A stretch of DNA of 64,000 nt from an uncultured Candidatus Melainabacteria bacterium (GTDB lineage: Bacteria > Cyanobacteriota > Vampirovibrionia > Gastranaerophilales > Gastranaerophilaceae), in assembly GCA_934700335.1 (NCBI GenBank), contig CAKUXM010000003.1, forward strand, positions 1-64,000, given 5' to 3'. This document shows, piece after piece, positions 7,800 to 16,343 of the stretch (position 1 is its first letter; the number at the start of each line of letters is the position of its first letter). The notes beneath the pieces are model-generated. The model was not told the DNA's origin. It made no database searches and saw only the letters and a list, made by a program, of their open reading frames with translations. The position numbers and the translations under genes were made by a program.

Positions 7800-8735
7800 A
7801 TGGCAAAACAAAAATTCAAAGCATTTGATACATTTTATGCAACCTTAAATTTATATTTAAAACACATGAGAGCATTCTTTTCATACCTAACCTTCCCAAT
7901 TATTGGACAAGTTGCCGGTATGGTAATAACATTCGTATTAAATTATCATTTCATAGTTAATTTAGACGTTATTCAACAACACATTCCTCTATACAACAAT
8001 CCAGTGGCAATATTGGTTACTGCAATTATCCTTATGCTACCTGGATTAATTTTAATGCTTAGAGCATTTTGGGATTATCTTGTAGCTTATGGTGCAATAA
8101 ACTCTATGGCAGACAATATGACAAAATCTGGCAAGTTGTACGATTTTGAAGCACATACACTTGTTATTAATCACAGAAAATTTTCTTTTGCAGGTTTGTG
8201 GATAATTTATAGCATATTTATTTTCTTCTCAAGTTGCCCATTGCTTTGGATTGCAGGCGGTTTAATTTTTGTATTCTTCGCTCTTGTATTCCAAGTTTTT
8301 ACTCTTGAACCAGAAAAAAATATTTTTATGTGTTTCTATAAAAGCTTTATCTTGGTTAAACAAAAATATTTTGAAACATTAGTTATTTTACTTTTGGTTT
8401 CAACTCTTACATATTTCATCATTCCAGAAATTGTAAGAATAATTTGTTCACTTACAGGTATCGTAACAATGTTTTCAAACCTTATCCAAAACATTGTTGC
8501 ACTGCATCTTCAAATGTACTTGGATAAATTCAATGAACTTTTAACAACTCTAAACCAAGCTCCACTTAGCATTTTAGATTTATCAAAAATCATTGTACTT
8601 GCTGTTATTGGTTGGATTGTGTCAGCATATTTGCTTCCAATTAGAAGTTTGTCTTGCTATTTGATGTACAAAGATTTAAACAAAAAATATTTAGCAAAGT
8701 TCAAAAAGAAAAGTAAAATAGATGTTCAAGTGTAA
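7800..8735 (+). CDS. multi-pass membrane protein of unknown function
   Basis: A 311-aa integral membrane protein with about six hydrophobic segments (roughly residues 30-55, 70-90, 138-170, 195-215, 220-245 and 262-285). It begins with a polar amphipathic stretch and ends with a strongly basic tail (LNKKYLAKFKKKSKID). I see no catalytic motif or transporter signature. AGAGAGAA precedes the ATG. It overlaps the following zinc-ribbon gene by 14 bases and is followed by rph, so the three form one transcription unit. The layout resembles the broad glycerophosphoryl-diester-phosphodiesterase-like or DUF975-like membrane families, but I cannot assign it. Confidence 0.75.
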   Translation: MAKQKFKAFDTFYATLNLYLKHMRAFFSYLTFPIIGQVAGMVITFVLNYHFIVNLDVIQQHIPLYNNPVAILVTAIILMLPGLILMLRAFWDYLVAYGAINSMADNMTKSGKLYDFEAHTLVINHRKFSFAGLWIIYSIFIFFSSCPLLWIAGGLIFVFFALVFQVFTLEPEKNIFMCFYKSFILVKQKYFETLVILLLVSTLTYFIIPEIVRIICSLTGIVTMFSNLIQNIVALHLQMYLDKFNELLTTLNQAPLSILDLSKIIVLAVIGWIVSAYLLPIRSLSCYLMYKDLNKKYLAKFKKKSKIDVQV

Positions 8736-8940
8736 AAATTGTAATCACGTTGATAAGTTTGAACTTATGTTTTCAAAAGATTATGACAAAGAAAAAACTT
8801 ACTCAATAATTTATAACGATAATAATCAAATAGAGATAACAGTTGGCGATTATACGTTCATACCAGATTTAACATTTATGAACGAACATGCTGTTTGCAA
8901 ATATTGCGGTCAAATTTATACATGGGAAAAGGAAAAATAA
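8722..8940 (+). CDS. small zinc-ribbon protein
   Basis: A 72-aa protein with two knuckles: CKNCNH at residues 4-9 and CKYCGQ near residue 61. Four cysteines in CxxC pairs at both ends are the classic zinc-ribbon arrangement; the middle is acidic. It starts inside the end of the membrane-protein gene and its stop immediately precedes the rph start codon (TAAAATG), so all three are probably translated in coupling. Function unknown; a nucleic-acid or protein-binding accessory is the most that can be said. Confidence 0.75.
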   Translation: MFKCKNCNHVDKFELMFSKDYDKEKTYSIIYNDNNQIEITVGDYTFIPDLTFMNEHAVCKYCGQIYTWEKEK

Positions 8941-8941
8941 A

Positions 8942-9634
8942 ATGAGAAAAGGTAGAAAAAACAATGAATTGAGAGAAATAAAATTCACTCACAATTATAC
9001 TAAAAATGCACTAGGTTCAGTTTTGGTTGAATTTGGTGATACAAAGGTTATTACAACTGCATCAGTAGAAATTGGCAAACCAAAATGGATGGATAAAGAA
9101 GATAAAAGAGGTTGGGTAACTGCAGAATACTCTTTACTTCCAGCTTCAACAAACACACGTGTATCTAGAGAACGCTCAAAAGTTTCTGGCAGAACTCACG
9201 AAATCCAAAGATTGATTGGTAGAAGCCTTAGAGCTTGTGTTGATTTAGAAAAAATGACAGACGTTACAATCACAATTGATGCTGATGTTATCCAAGCTGA
9301 CGGTGGCACAAGATGCGCTAGTATTTGCGGTGGATTTGTTGCTATGCAAGATGCAATCAAAAAACTTTTAGACAACGGTACATTGACAGAAAATCCAATA
9401 AGAGAACCTTTGGCAGCTGTTTCTGCAGGTATTGTAGAAGGTGAAATTAGATTAGACCTTGAATACGAAGAAGATTCACACGCTGACGTTGATTCAAATA
9501 TCGTACTTACAAAAAGCGGTAATATCGTAGAATTCCAAACAACAGCAGAAGGTCATACTTTGACAAAACAACAAATGGACGAAATCTTTGACCTTGCTCA
9601 AGAAGGTATTAATAAAATTATTTTACTATACTAG
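8942..9634 (+). CDS. rph: ribonuclease PH
   Basis: Phosphorolytic 3'-5' exoribonuclease that trims tRNA precursors, cytoplasmic hexamer. Signatures: GSVLVEFGDTKVITTASVE near residue 20, GWVTAEYSLLPASTNTR, the phosphate-site region GRTHEIQRLIGRSLRACVD, and DADVIQADGGTRCASICGG. At 230 aa it is close to the usual 238-245. The ATG at 8942 is taken rather than the frame's upstream start because the family begins at the R-x-G-R segment and the preceding gene still runs to 8940. Confidence 0.95.
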   Translation: MRKGRKNNELREIKFTHNYTKNALGSVLVEFGDTKVITTASVEIGKPKWMDKEDKRGWVTAEYSLLPASTNTRVSRERSKVSGRTHEIQRLIGRSLRACVDLEKMTDVTITIDADVIQADGGTRCASICGGFVAMQDAIKKLLDNGTLTENPIREPLAAVSAGIVEGEIRLDLEYEEDSHADVDSNIVLTKSGNIVEFQTTAEGHTLTKQQMDEIFDLAQEGINKIILLY

Positions 9635-9661
9635 TGTTAAAAATATTTATATAAAAAAAAA

Positions 9662-9684
9662 GGCGACTTGTTTCACAAGTCGCC
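9662..9684 (-). terminator. terminator between convergent genes
   Basis: Perfect 9-bp stem GGCGACTTG / CAAGTCGCC with loop TTTCA. Reading leftward it is followed by ten T residues, so it ends the minus-strand gene at 9736. Rightward it is followed by CTAAAATTTTGTT and may also stop rph transcription. Confidence 0.85.
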
Positions 9685-9735
9685 CTAAAATTTTGTTAGG
9701 AAGGGAATAAGGGTAAAATATTTTAGGGGCTACAA

Positions 9736-10107
9736 TTAGCCGAATAAACTAAATGATCTATCAGTATTATCAGAAATTAATGATTTTACTGAATCGTACT
9801 CTGTTGTAACCGCAGAGTGTTCTGTATTGATTTGAGATAGCTCTAAATCTAACAATTTTTCTGCTCTTGACATCTCTGAAGTATTTTTATCATATTCTGC
9901 TTGTGCAGCTCTTAACATAGACTCATCAACTGAGCCATCAGAAGAACTAGTTGCTCTATTCATTGCATCTGAATACTGTGTCGCATATGCCTCTGATTTT
10001 AAAGACATAACTACTTTTTCGTTTGAAATCTGTTGTGCTCTTAATTCAAGATCATGCATTCTTGCCGTAAGAGTCATCATTCTCGATTGATTGGCTGATA
10101 CACCCAT
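9736..10107 (-). CDS. sigma-28-driven 123-aa protein, short member of a paralogous family
   Basis: No signal peptide, no cysteine, almost entirely helical and heptad-like. Its N-terminus (MG-x-x-A-x-Q-x-R, then TLTARMHDLEL, then SNEKVV) and C-terminus (TEHSAVTTEYDSVKSLISDN, ending RSFSLFG) align residue by residue with the 373-aa protein at 20728-21849, while the middle is much shorter here. Conserved helical termini around a variable centre is the layout of flagellins and other axial proteins. A perfect sigma-28 promoter lies 43 bases upstream and AAGGAG precedes the ATG. I cannot name it: candidates are an axial or cap-like protein, or a secreted substrate of the flagellar gate. Confidence 0.85.
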   Translation of the reverse strand: MGVSANQSRMMTLTARMHDLELRAQQISNEKVVMSLKSEAYATQYSDAMNRATSSSDGSVDESMLRAAQAEYDKNTSEMSRAEKLLDLELSQINTEHSAVTTEYDSVKSLISDNTDRSFSLFG

Positions 10108-10149
10108 TTTTTGTACTCCTTAATGTACATATTTTTCCTAACACATGTA

Positions 10150-10176
10150 TTATCGGCATATTATTTTAAAACTTTA
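10150..10176 (-). promoter_or_regulatory. perfect-consensus sigma-28 promoter
   Basis: On the minus strand: TAAAGTTT (10176-10169), an 11-base spacer, GCCGATAA (10157-10150). This equals the E. coli FliA consensus in every defined position and in spacing. It drives the 123-aa gene starting at 10107, with a predicted leader of ~35 bases. Confidence 0.95.
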
Positions 10177-10337
10177 GGCTAAAACTCCATGTTTATCATG
10201 GTTTTGGAGATGCTAAAAGGGTAAAATCGGCATAAATAAAGCGTTTTAGCTTAAAAAACTCTTGTTTACATTTCTTAACAATCATATATAATGGAAAATT
10301 TATATCTAAGTGAGCATTCAACCGAGCTTCTCCCACC

Positions 10338-10464
10338 TTCTCCCTTCATTGGGAGAAGGGAAAAAGACTTTATTCCCCTCGCCACATTTCTGCAAAGCAG
10401 AAATAGGGGAGAGGAGAAATTTTTAGTTGAAAGCTTGCTTGAAACTTTAAAATTTCGGTGAGGG
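10338..10464. repeat. dispersed repeat block, CCCCTCGCCAC type, copy 2
   Basis: The 429-base gap between 10107 and 10537 holds the sigma-28 promoter, this repeat block and the terminator at 10490. Positions 10373-10464 match 5397-5472, but the variable loop is replaced by ATTTCTGCAAAGCAGAAAT, itself a hairpin. Just upstream, CTTCTCCC-TTCATT-GGGAGAAGGG (10338-10360) is a further hairpin. I see no gene in the gap. Confidence 0.8.
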
Positions 10465-10489
10465 CACTATTCCTCCTGAAACAAAAAAA

Positions 10490-10514
10490 GAGGCGAAGCC
10501 TTCGGCTTCGCCTC
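10490..10514 (-). terminator. bidirectional Rho-independent terminator
   Basis: Stem GAGGCGAAGCC / GGCTTCGCCTC with loop TTC, flanked by A7 on the left and T7 on the right, so it works in both directions. It ends the metalloprotease gene at 10537. Confidence 0.9.
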
Positions 10515-10536
10515 TTTTTTTGTTTTTTACTTACAA

Positions 10537-12216
10537 TTAAGCTTGTTCTTTTGTAGGCACCAATTTTTCACTCAAGTATGCAATTGTTCTTGGGAAGTGT
10601 TGTTGCAAGTATTGAGTTCTAATACCTAAGATATCAACTGATTGGTATGTATTCATCAACGCATTTGTTTCAGCGATTGTTTCTTCTCTACCTCTTTCTG
10701 GTTGACCTTCAACTGCTTCTTCTTCAATGAAGTATGCGATATGATCTCTTTCATTTGTTGGGAATTCTTTCAAGAAATTCTTTCTTTCTTCTGCATAAGT
10801 TTTCTTGAATGTTTCATCTTCATGAAGAGTATCTAGAAGTTTGCAATCAATAGCTTGACCGTTGTTATTAAGAATAAGTTCCGCAGGTTTACCAGTCATA
10901 TCAGTTGCGTGTCCTAATTCGTGCAAGAATACAAATGGGTCATCTGATACGTTTAAGATACTGAAAGAATAAACATTATCTACAATTGTATTACCTTTGT
11001 CATCAGTTCTATATTGTGCTGGTTTAGCACCTACTTCATAGAATGTTGGCATTTGATATGATTCTAATTTATCTTTAATGTCTTCAATTTGAACAGTTGT
11101 GTTTGCCAAGTTCAACAATTCATCACCAGGGATTTTTTTCAACATGTTAACGATTTTTTGTTCGCTTGCTTCAACTTTTGCAGGATCTTTTCTATCTTTT
11201 GGACTTTTTGGAACTACATATCCGCTGATAGGAATTTGAAAACCGTCCATTTTTTGTTCATCTACAACTGTAATTGTTTTTTCTTTTTTATCATATTGAA
11301 TAATATATGATTTATCATTTCTTGAAGATCTGAAAGTGTTTTCATCTAAAACTTCAAATGATTGAGATTGTTTCATCAAAACTTTACCGTCTGGTGAAGT
11401 AATTTTGTAATCAATAATTCTGTTACCCATTGGGTCATCTTCATATCTGTATTGAGTTCTTGTCATATCAGCAGAACGCATATCTTTTTCAACTAAAGTA
11501 TGACCTGTTTTCTTATCAACAGTTGCTTTAGAGATTTGTCTTGTTTTACCATTTGGAAACTCATATTTAACATTGAACATACCTGGAACATCAGATTTTT
11601 CGTATGTTTCTTTTCTGATTAATCTATTTTGTTTATCACGTCTGATTTTAATAGCAGATTCCATATATGGATAACCGTCTTTATCAAAACCGAATTTTGT
11701 TTCGTTAAAGGTGTTTGTTCTAAAATCTTGTGTCATGACTGTTTTTGAAACAGGGTTTTTACCTTTCCATTTAATTTTTGTGCTTTCTTGAGCTAAGATG
11801 TTTAAGTTTTTATCTAACAATTTCAAGTTAGAACTTTTATCAGCATGAATAGATTTCATTGTATAATTATTAGCTTTATCATAAGCACATCTTCTTAATT
11901 GAACTTTATCTAATGGACTTTGAGTCATTTCTTTAGCCATAGCAATAACTTTTTCAGAATTTAAGCTATCTTCAGCCATAATAGTTGTACTTTTTCTATC
12001 CAATCTCAATGGAGTCATTTTATCGTACATGTTAGCTAATTTATCAAGAACTTTATCTTTAACTTGAGGTTTAACTTCAGCCTTTGTTGTACGTTCAAAA
12101 GTATCTGGTTTTACAGGAGGTAAAATCGGTCTTTGAGCAAAGGTGTTATTGTTTTCTACTTTGTTAACTTTTCCAGCAAAATTAACGTTCATAATCTTTT
12201 GAATATTCATATCCAC
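10537..12216 (-). CDS. putative zinc metalloprotease without signal peptide
   Basis: A 559-aa protein with HELGHATD at residues 432-439 (His432, Glu433, His436), the HExxH zinc site of gluzincin-type peptidases. A candidate third-ligand helix, REETIAETNALMNTY, follows about 75 residues later. Residues 150-330 resemble YD/MORN-like beta repeats of the kind D-x-x-G (FGFDKDGYPYMESAIKIRR, DDPMGNRIIDYKITSPDGK). The N-terminus (NIQKIMNVNFAGKVNK) is polar, with no signal peptide or membrane helix. Gene alone between terminators. An exported effector or a cytoplasmic protease are both possible. The pattern H-E-L-G-H plus a downstream E-x-x-A-E recalls the anthrax lethal-factor-like and M34-type families, but this is only a motif-level comparison. 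Confidence 0.8.
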   Translation of the reverse strand: MDMNIQKIMNVNFAGKVNKVENNNTFAQRPILPPVKPDTFERTTKAEVKPQVKDKVLDKLANMYDKMTPLRLDRKSTTIMAEDSLNSEKVIAMAKEMTQSPLDKVQLRRCAYDKANNYTMKSIHADKSSNLKLLDKNLNILAQESTKIKWKGKNPVSKTVMTQDFRTNTFNETKFGFDKDGYPYMESAIKIRRDKQNRLIRKETYEKSDVPGMFNVKYEFPNGKTRQISKATVDKKTGHTLVEKDMRSADMTRTQYRYEDDPMGNRIIDYKITSPDGKVLMKQSQSFEVLDENTFRSSRNDKSYIIQYDKKEKTITVVDEQKMDGFQIPISGYVVPKSPKDRKDPAKVEASEQKIVNMLKKIPGDELLNLANTTVQIEDIKDKLESYQMPTFYEVGAKPAQYRTDDKGNTIVDNVYSFSILNVSDDPFVFLHELGHATDMTGKPAELILNNNGQAIDCKLLDTLHEDETFKKTYAEERKNFLKEFPTNERDHIAYFIEEEAVEGQPERGREETIAETNALMNTYQSVDILGIRTQYLQQHFPRTIAYLSEKLVPTKEQA

Positions 12217-12322
12217 TACCTCACAAATGTATATTTTTAAATAAATAATTACTACACCGATAACTATTAAACACCCGTGAAAGAAATAATTGCTATTTTT
12301 ACACTTAATTTAGCCAAAATTG

Positions 12323-14083
12323 TTACATGTTTTTACAAATAACCATTTCACAATTCGCGCAGTCATGGATTAGAGAGTATTTCTTACCTGTTTCATCTAT
12401 TAAAATCAATTGTTTTGGAGATTTACAACGGTTAAAAACTCTATATAGACAGTGTTTTGTACGCATTAATTCTAAATTTTTAACCTTATGATTTTTTTCA
12501 AAAGCTAATTCTGTAATTTCACAACCACATTCTTCGTAAAATTCTTTTGCTAATTTATTATAAACATTTGCCTTATAATCCATTGATTTTAAAGGATATT
12601 GAGCATGTTTCAATTCTTTTTGAGAATGACGTTTATAATTATTTAAACGCTCATTCATCAATTTTTCTAAAATTTCACGACGAATTGTATTTATTTCTGA
12701 AATTTTTAGAAATGGTAAATATCCTAAAACAGAAACATCTTCAACTTTAAAATCAGATTCGCCTGATTTTTTCATTTGCTCAATAAAAGTCTTTTTCATT
12801 TTTTGAGGATTATTTGGAGCCTCTGTTTGGGAAATATCAAGAGTTACGAAGTTGAAATCCTCGTCTTTTGCTGTAATAATGTTGTTTTCATAAATCATCT
12901 CAACTCTAATTCTACGTTTAGTTTTAGAGTTTTTAAGTTGTTTTTCAAACTGAATATCTTGATTACGATAAAACTCAATGCCAACTCTTAAAAGTTTAGT
13001 ATCTTTCAAATAAACTCTGTTATTTTCTACTCTGCTAATCAAAGCTCCATTCATTTCATCATTTACAAAATAACAAATACCGTCGCCATTATTAAGATGT
13101 TTACCCTTGTATTCAAAATATTTATCGGAAACTTTTGTAATTTTACCAATATATTCACCCAAAGATTTTGGAGAATTAAAATTAAACATATCACGATTTT
13201 CATAAAGACAATATGTCGTAAAACCCCTATTAAAAGACTTACATACATCTGGAGTAAAATCATATTCAATAACACCAGAAGATGTCTTATCAGCGTATTT
13301 ATCAATTAATTGACGATAATATGCCGTAACATTTTTGATATAACTTTCGTCTTTTAATCTTCCTTCAATCTTAAAAGACAACACGCCTGCATCAATCAAA
13401 TTTTTAATATATGGAGAAGCGTTAAAATCCTTCAAGCACAAAAGATGTCTGTCTTTTGCCAAAACATTTCCATCTTCGTCCATTAGCGTATATTTTTTAC
13501 GGCATGGTTGAGCGCAACAACCACGATTAGCACTTCTGTTCCCGATATATTCGCTCAAATAGCACTGTCCGCTATAACTTACGCACAAAGCACCGTGAAT
13601 AAAGGTCTCAATTTCTACATTTGTATTTTTACAAATATTTTCAATGTCATTTAAAGAAGTCTCACGGGCTAAAATAACACGCTCTAAACCAACATCTTCA
13701 AAGAATTTCACTTTTTCTAAATTTCTATTATCGCATTGAGTACTAGCATGCAAAGGTATTGGAGGTAAATCTAACTTTAAAATACCCATATCTTGAACAA
13801 TAATCGCATCAACGCCTATGTCATACAAATTTTTTATCAATTCTTGAGCTTTCAAAAGTTCATCATCATCAAGAATTGTATTAACAGTACAAAAAACCTT
13901 GACGTAAAACTTGTGAGCATACTCAACTAAAGTTTTGATATCGTCAAGATTATTCGTAGCATTTTGTCTTGCGCCAAAAGAATTAGCGCCAATGTAAACG
14001 GCGTCAGCACCGTAATTGATTGCTGACACCGCACATTCTAAGTTTTTTGCTGGAGCTAAAAGCTCAACTTTCTTATTTTTCAT
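12323..14083 (-). CDS. peptidase U32 family protein, RlhA-like
   Basis: 586 aa. The N-terminal TIM-barrel starts KVELLAPAKNLECAVSAINY and contains ADAVYIGANSFGAR. The U32 signature follows (EIETFIHGALCVSYSGQCYL, then GNRSANRGCCAQPCRKKY), with the cysteines expected to bind an Fe-S cluster. The long C-terminal part, ending in a Cys-bearing segment (HDCANCEMVICKNM), fits the DUF3656-containing branch. That branch includes RlhA (23S rRNA C2501 hydroxylation); related members modify tRNA (TrhP). I favour an RNA hydroxylase over a protease. It overlaps the end of pgk by 11 bases and is transcribed with it. Confidence 0.85.
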   Translation of the reverse strand: MKNKKVELLAPAKNLECAVSAINYGADAVYIGANSFGARQNATNNLDDIKTLVEYAHKFYVKVFCTVNTILDDDELLKAQELIKNLYDIGVDAIIVQDMGILKLDLPPIPLHASTQCDNRNLEKVKFFEDVGLERVILARETSLNDIENICKNTNVEIETFIHGALCVSYSGQCYLSEYIGNRSANRGCCAQPCRKKYTLMDEDGNVLAKDRHLLCLKDFNASPYIKNLIDAGVLSFKIEGRLKDESYIKNVTAYYRQLIDKYADKTSSGVIEYDFTPDVCKSFNRGFTTYCLYENRDMFNFNSPKSLGEYIGKITKVSDKYFEYKGKHLNNGDGICYFVNDEMNGALISRVENNRVYLKDTKLLRVGIEFYRNQDIQFEKQLKNSKTKRRIRVEMIYENNIITAKDEDFNFVTLDISQTEAPNNPQKMKKTFIEQMKKSGESDFKVEDVSVLGYLPFLKISEINTIRREILEKLMNERLNNYKRHSQKELKHAQYPLKSMDYKANVYNKLAKEFYEECGCEITELAFEKNHKVKNLELMRTKHCLYRVFNRCKSPKQLILIDETGKKYSLIHDCANCEMVICKNM

Positions 14084-15287
14084 CTAAAGCTGCAACACCT
14101 GGTAATACTTTACCTTCAATGAATTCTAATGAAGCTCCACCACCTGTTGATACATGTGTGAAATCTTCAGCTTTAAAGAATTTTTTAGCAGCAGAAACAG
14201 AATCGCCACCGCCGATAACTGATGTAGCACCGTTTTTAGTTGCTTCAACAATATCTTTAAGAATAGATTTTGTACCTTCTGCAAATTTAGGATTTTCGAA
14301 AGCCCCAACAGGACCATTCATAAGAATTGTTTTTGAAGATTTGATTACTTCTGCGAATGCCTTTTGAGATTCAGGACCTGCATCAACACCTTCAAATCCA
14401 TCTGGAATGTCTTTAATAGCAACAACTTTGTTTGTTCCGTTACCAGAGAAATCATCTGTTACTAAAACATCTGTAGCCATTACTAATTTAACACCTTTGT
14501 CTTGTGCTTTCTTTTCGATAGCTTTTGCAACTTCTAATTGGTCATCTTCGCAAATTGAATTACCAATTTTACCGCCGTTAGCTTTAACGAATGTATAAGC
14601 CATACCACCACCGATAATCATATTGTCAACTTTGTCTAATAAATTTTCTAAAACACCAATTTTAGAAGAAACTTTAGCACCACCAACAACAGCTGTGAAT
14701 GGTCTTTCTGGATTATCTAAAGCTTGTGATAAGCATCTGATTTCTTTTTCCATTAATAAACCAGAAACTGCTGGTTTTAAGATTTTTGCTAATTTTGCAG
14801 TTGAAGTGTGGTTTCTGTGAGCAGCACCGAATGCATCATTTACATAGAAATCACCAAGTTTTGCTAATTCTTCTGCAAATGTCATATCGTCATCTTTTGC
14901 TTCTTCAGCTTTGTAGTAACGAATATTTTGTAATAAAGCAACTTGACCATCTTTCAAGCCTTCTAATTCTTTATCAGCACCTTCGCCTACAGGTGATTTA
15001 ACAAATAATACGTCTTCACCTAAAACTTTTGACATATATTTAGCAACTGGTTCTAACGATAAATCTTCTAAAGTTTGACCTTCTTTAAGTTTTTGTGGTC
15101 TACCCAAGTGTGCCATTAAAATGATTTTTGCACCTTTATCTTTTAGGAAGTTTACTGTTGGTAAAATAGCTTGAATTCTTGTATCATCAGTAACATTTTT
15201 ATCTTTGTCTAATGGAACATTGATATCTACACGAACTAATGCTCTTTTACCTCTTACGTCGCCTAAGTCTTTGATTGATTTTTTCAT
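14073..15287 (-). CDS. pgk: phosphoglycerate kinase
   Basis: Glycolytic enzyme converting 1,3-bisphosphoglycerate and ADP to 3-phosphoglycerate and ATP, cytoplasmic monomer. Signatures: GKRALVRVDINVPLDK near the N-terminus, LMAHLGRPQ, NDAFGAAHRNHTS, PFTAVVGGAKVSSKIGVLEN, the nucleotide-binding NGPVGAFENPKF and the C-terminal GGGDSVSAAKKF. 404 aa is close to the family's 390-400. GGAGATTA precedes the ATG. It is the first gene of a two-gene unit with the U32 protein. Confidence 0.97.
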   Translation of the reverse strand: MKKSIKDLGDVRGKRALVRVDINVPLDKDKNVTDDTRIQAILPTVNFLKDKGAKIILMAHLGRPQKLKEGQTLEDLSLEPVAKYMSKVLGEDVLFVKSPVGEGADKELEGLKDGQVALLQNIRYYKAEEAKDDDMTFAEELAKLGDFYVNDAFGAAHRNHTSTAKLAKILKPAVSGLLMEKEIRCLSQALDNPERPFTAVVGGAKVSSKIGVLENLLDKVDNMIIGGGMAYTFVKANGGKIGNSICEDDQLEVAKAIEKKAQDKGVKLVMATDVLVTDDFSGNGTNKVVAIKDIPDGFEGVDAGPESQKAFAEVIKSSKTILMNGPVGAFENPKFAEGTKSILKDIVEATKNGATSVIGGGDSVSAAKKFFKAEDFTHVSTGGGASLEFIEGKVLPGVAALDEK

Positions 15288-15429
15288 AATTAATCTCCTT
15301 CTCTATCAACTGATTATAGTTTATACCAAAAAATTTTTATAATAAAGTATTAAAATTTTTTCACAATCTTAGCCTTTTTAAAATTTTTAAAGTAAAATTA
15401 AAATAAGAAAGACAACTTTTGAGGAAATT

Positions 15430-16260
15430 ATGGAAGATTTTTTTACTAGCTATAACTTTTATTCCAGCGGTCAAAACATGGAATTAATTACAAGCATAGT
15501 CGAAACTTTAAAGAAAATATTGGAAGAAGATAAAAAAGAAGTTCAACCTTTATTTTTAAGAATAACTGATAATTTTATATTAAACATTGCAAGAAAAGTT
15601 GTGGAAGAAAAGAAAAGAACTTTTTTGATTGGTATTACAGGCGAAAGTGCATCTGGTAAAACAGTTTTTGTTGATAACACAACTAAAGCATGCCTTGAAA
15701 ATGCGCATGATGATATTTTTACTGTAATTACACAAGATGACTATTACAAAGACACTTCTAAAGAACTAAAAGAAGCAGGAAGTTATGAAGAATTATTCAA
15801 AACAGGTTTTAGTTTTGATACTCCAGATATCATCAATTTAGAACTTATGAGAGAACATCTTTTAGCTTTAAAAAATGGCAAAGAAGTTCGTTCTCCACGT
15901 TATAACTTTGTAACTTGTGAATCAACTCCAGACGGAGACCTTAAAAAACCAGCTAAAATTATTTTAAATGAAGGTTTATACGTTTTACACGAAAAAGTTA
16001 GAGACATTATTGACGTTAAAGTCTATGTATTCACACCACTTAACGTATTAAAAGACAGATGGTACAAACGTGCAGCATCTCGTGGTAAAACAGGAGAAGC
16101 CGCTGATTTACAATTTAAAGATGTTAATACAACTGCACAAAAATACATTAGACCAACTTATCAAATAGCAGACGTTATTATTAACGGACTTGTTAGCCAA
16201 GAATACATTCAAGATATTACTCAAAAAATGTTTAAATCAATTAGAGATTTATTAGTTTAA
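15430..16260 (+). CDS. uridine kinase-like P-loop kinase
   Basis: 276 aa. Walker A GITGESASGKT lies near residue 72, followed by TQDDYYKD, the acceptor-site segment typical of uridine kinase and phosphoribulokinase. LNEGLYVLHEKVRDIIDVKV stands at the Walker B position (uridine kinases usually read EG). A ~65-residue helical N-terminal extension precedes the kinase core. A paralogue lies at 39839-40699 with the same extension and core but distinct residues. The substrate may be uridine/cytidine or another small molecule; I do not give a gene symbol for that reason. GAGGAAAT precedes the ATG. Confidence 0.8.
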   Translation: MEDFFTSYNFYSSGQNMELITSIVETLKKILEEDKKEVQPLFLRITDNFILNIARKVVEEKKRTFLIGITGESASGKTVFVDNTTKACLENAHDDIFTVITQDDYYKDTSKELKEAGSYEELFKTGFSFDTPDIINLELMREHLLALKNGKEVRSPRYNFVTCESTPDGDLKKPAKIILNEGLYVLHEKVRDIIDVKVYVFTPLNVLKDRWYKRAASRGKTGEAADLQFKDVNTTAQKYIRPTYQIADVIINGLVSQEYIQDITQKMFKSIRDLLV

Positions 16261-16291
16261 GATTTTGGTAAACATAAAAGGTTTCAAAAAA

Positions 16292-16318
16292 AAATACTCG
16301 AAATAAACTCGAGTATTT
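16292..16318. terminator. bidirectional terminator between convergent genes
   Basis: 10-bp stem AAATACTCGA / TCGAGTATTT with loop AATAAAC, flanked by A-run on the left and T-run on the right. Serves the kinase gene ending at 16260 and the nucleoside phosphorylase ending at 16344. Confidence 0.9.
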
Positions 16319-16343
16319 TTTTATCTTTTCAAATTCTATCAAA

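Noticed and set aside
7639..7848. 69-codon frame at the repeat pair
   Set aside because: It translates the dispersed repeat and overlaps the start of the membrane-protein gene in another phase; no ribosome site.
13063..13309. Frames in both strands within the U32 gene
   Set aside because: Shadow frames of a confirmed coding sequence.
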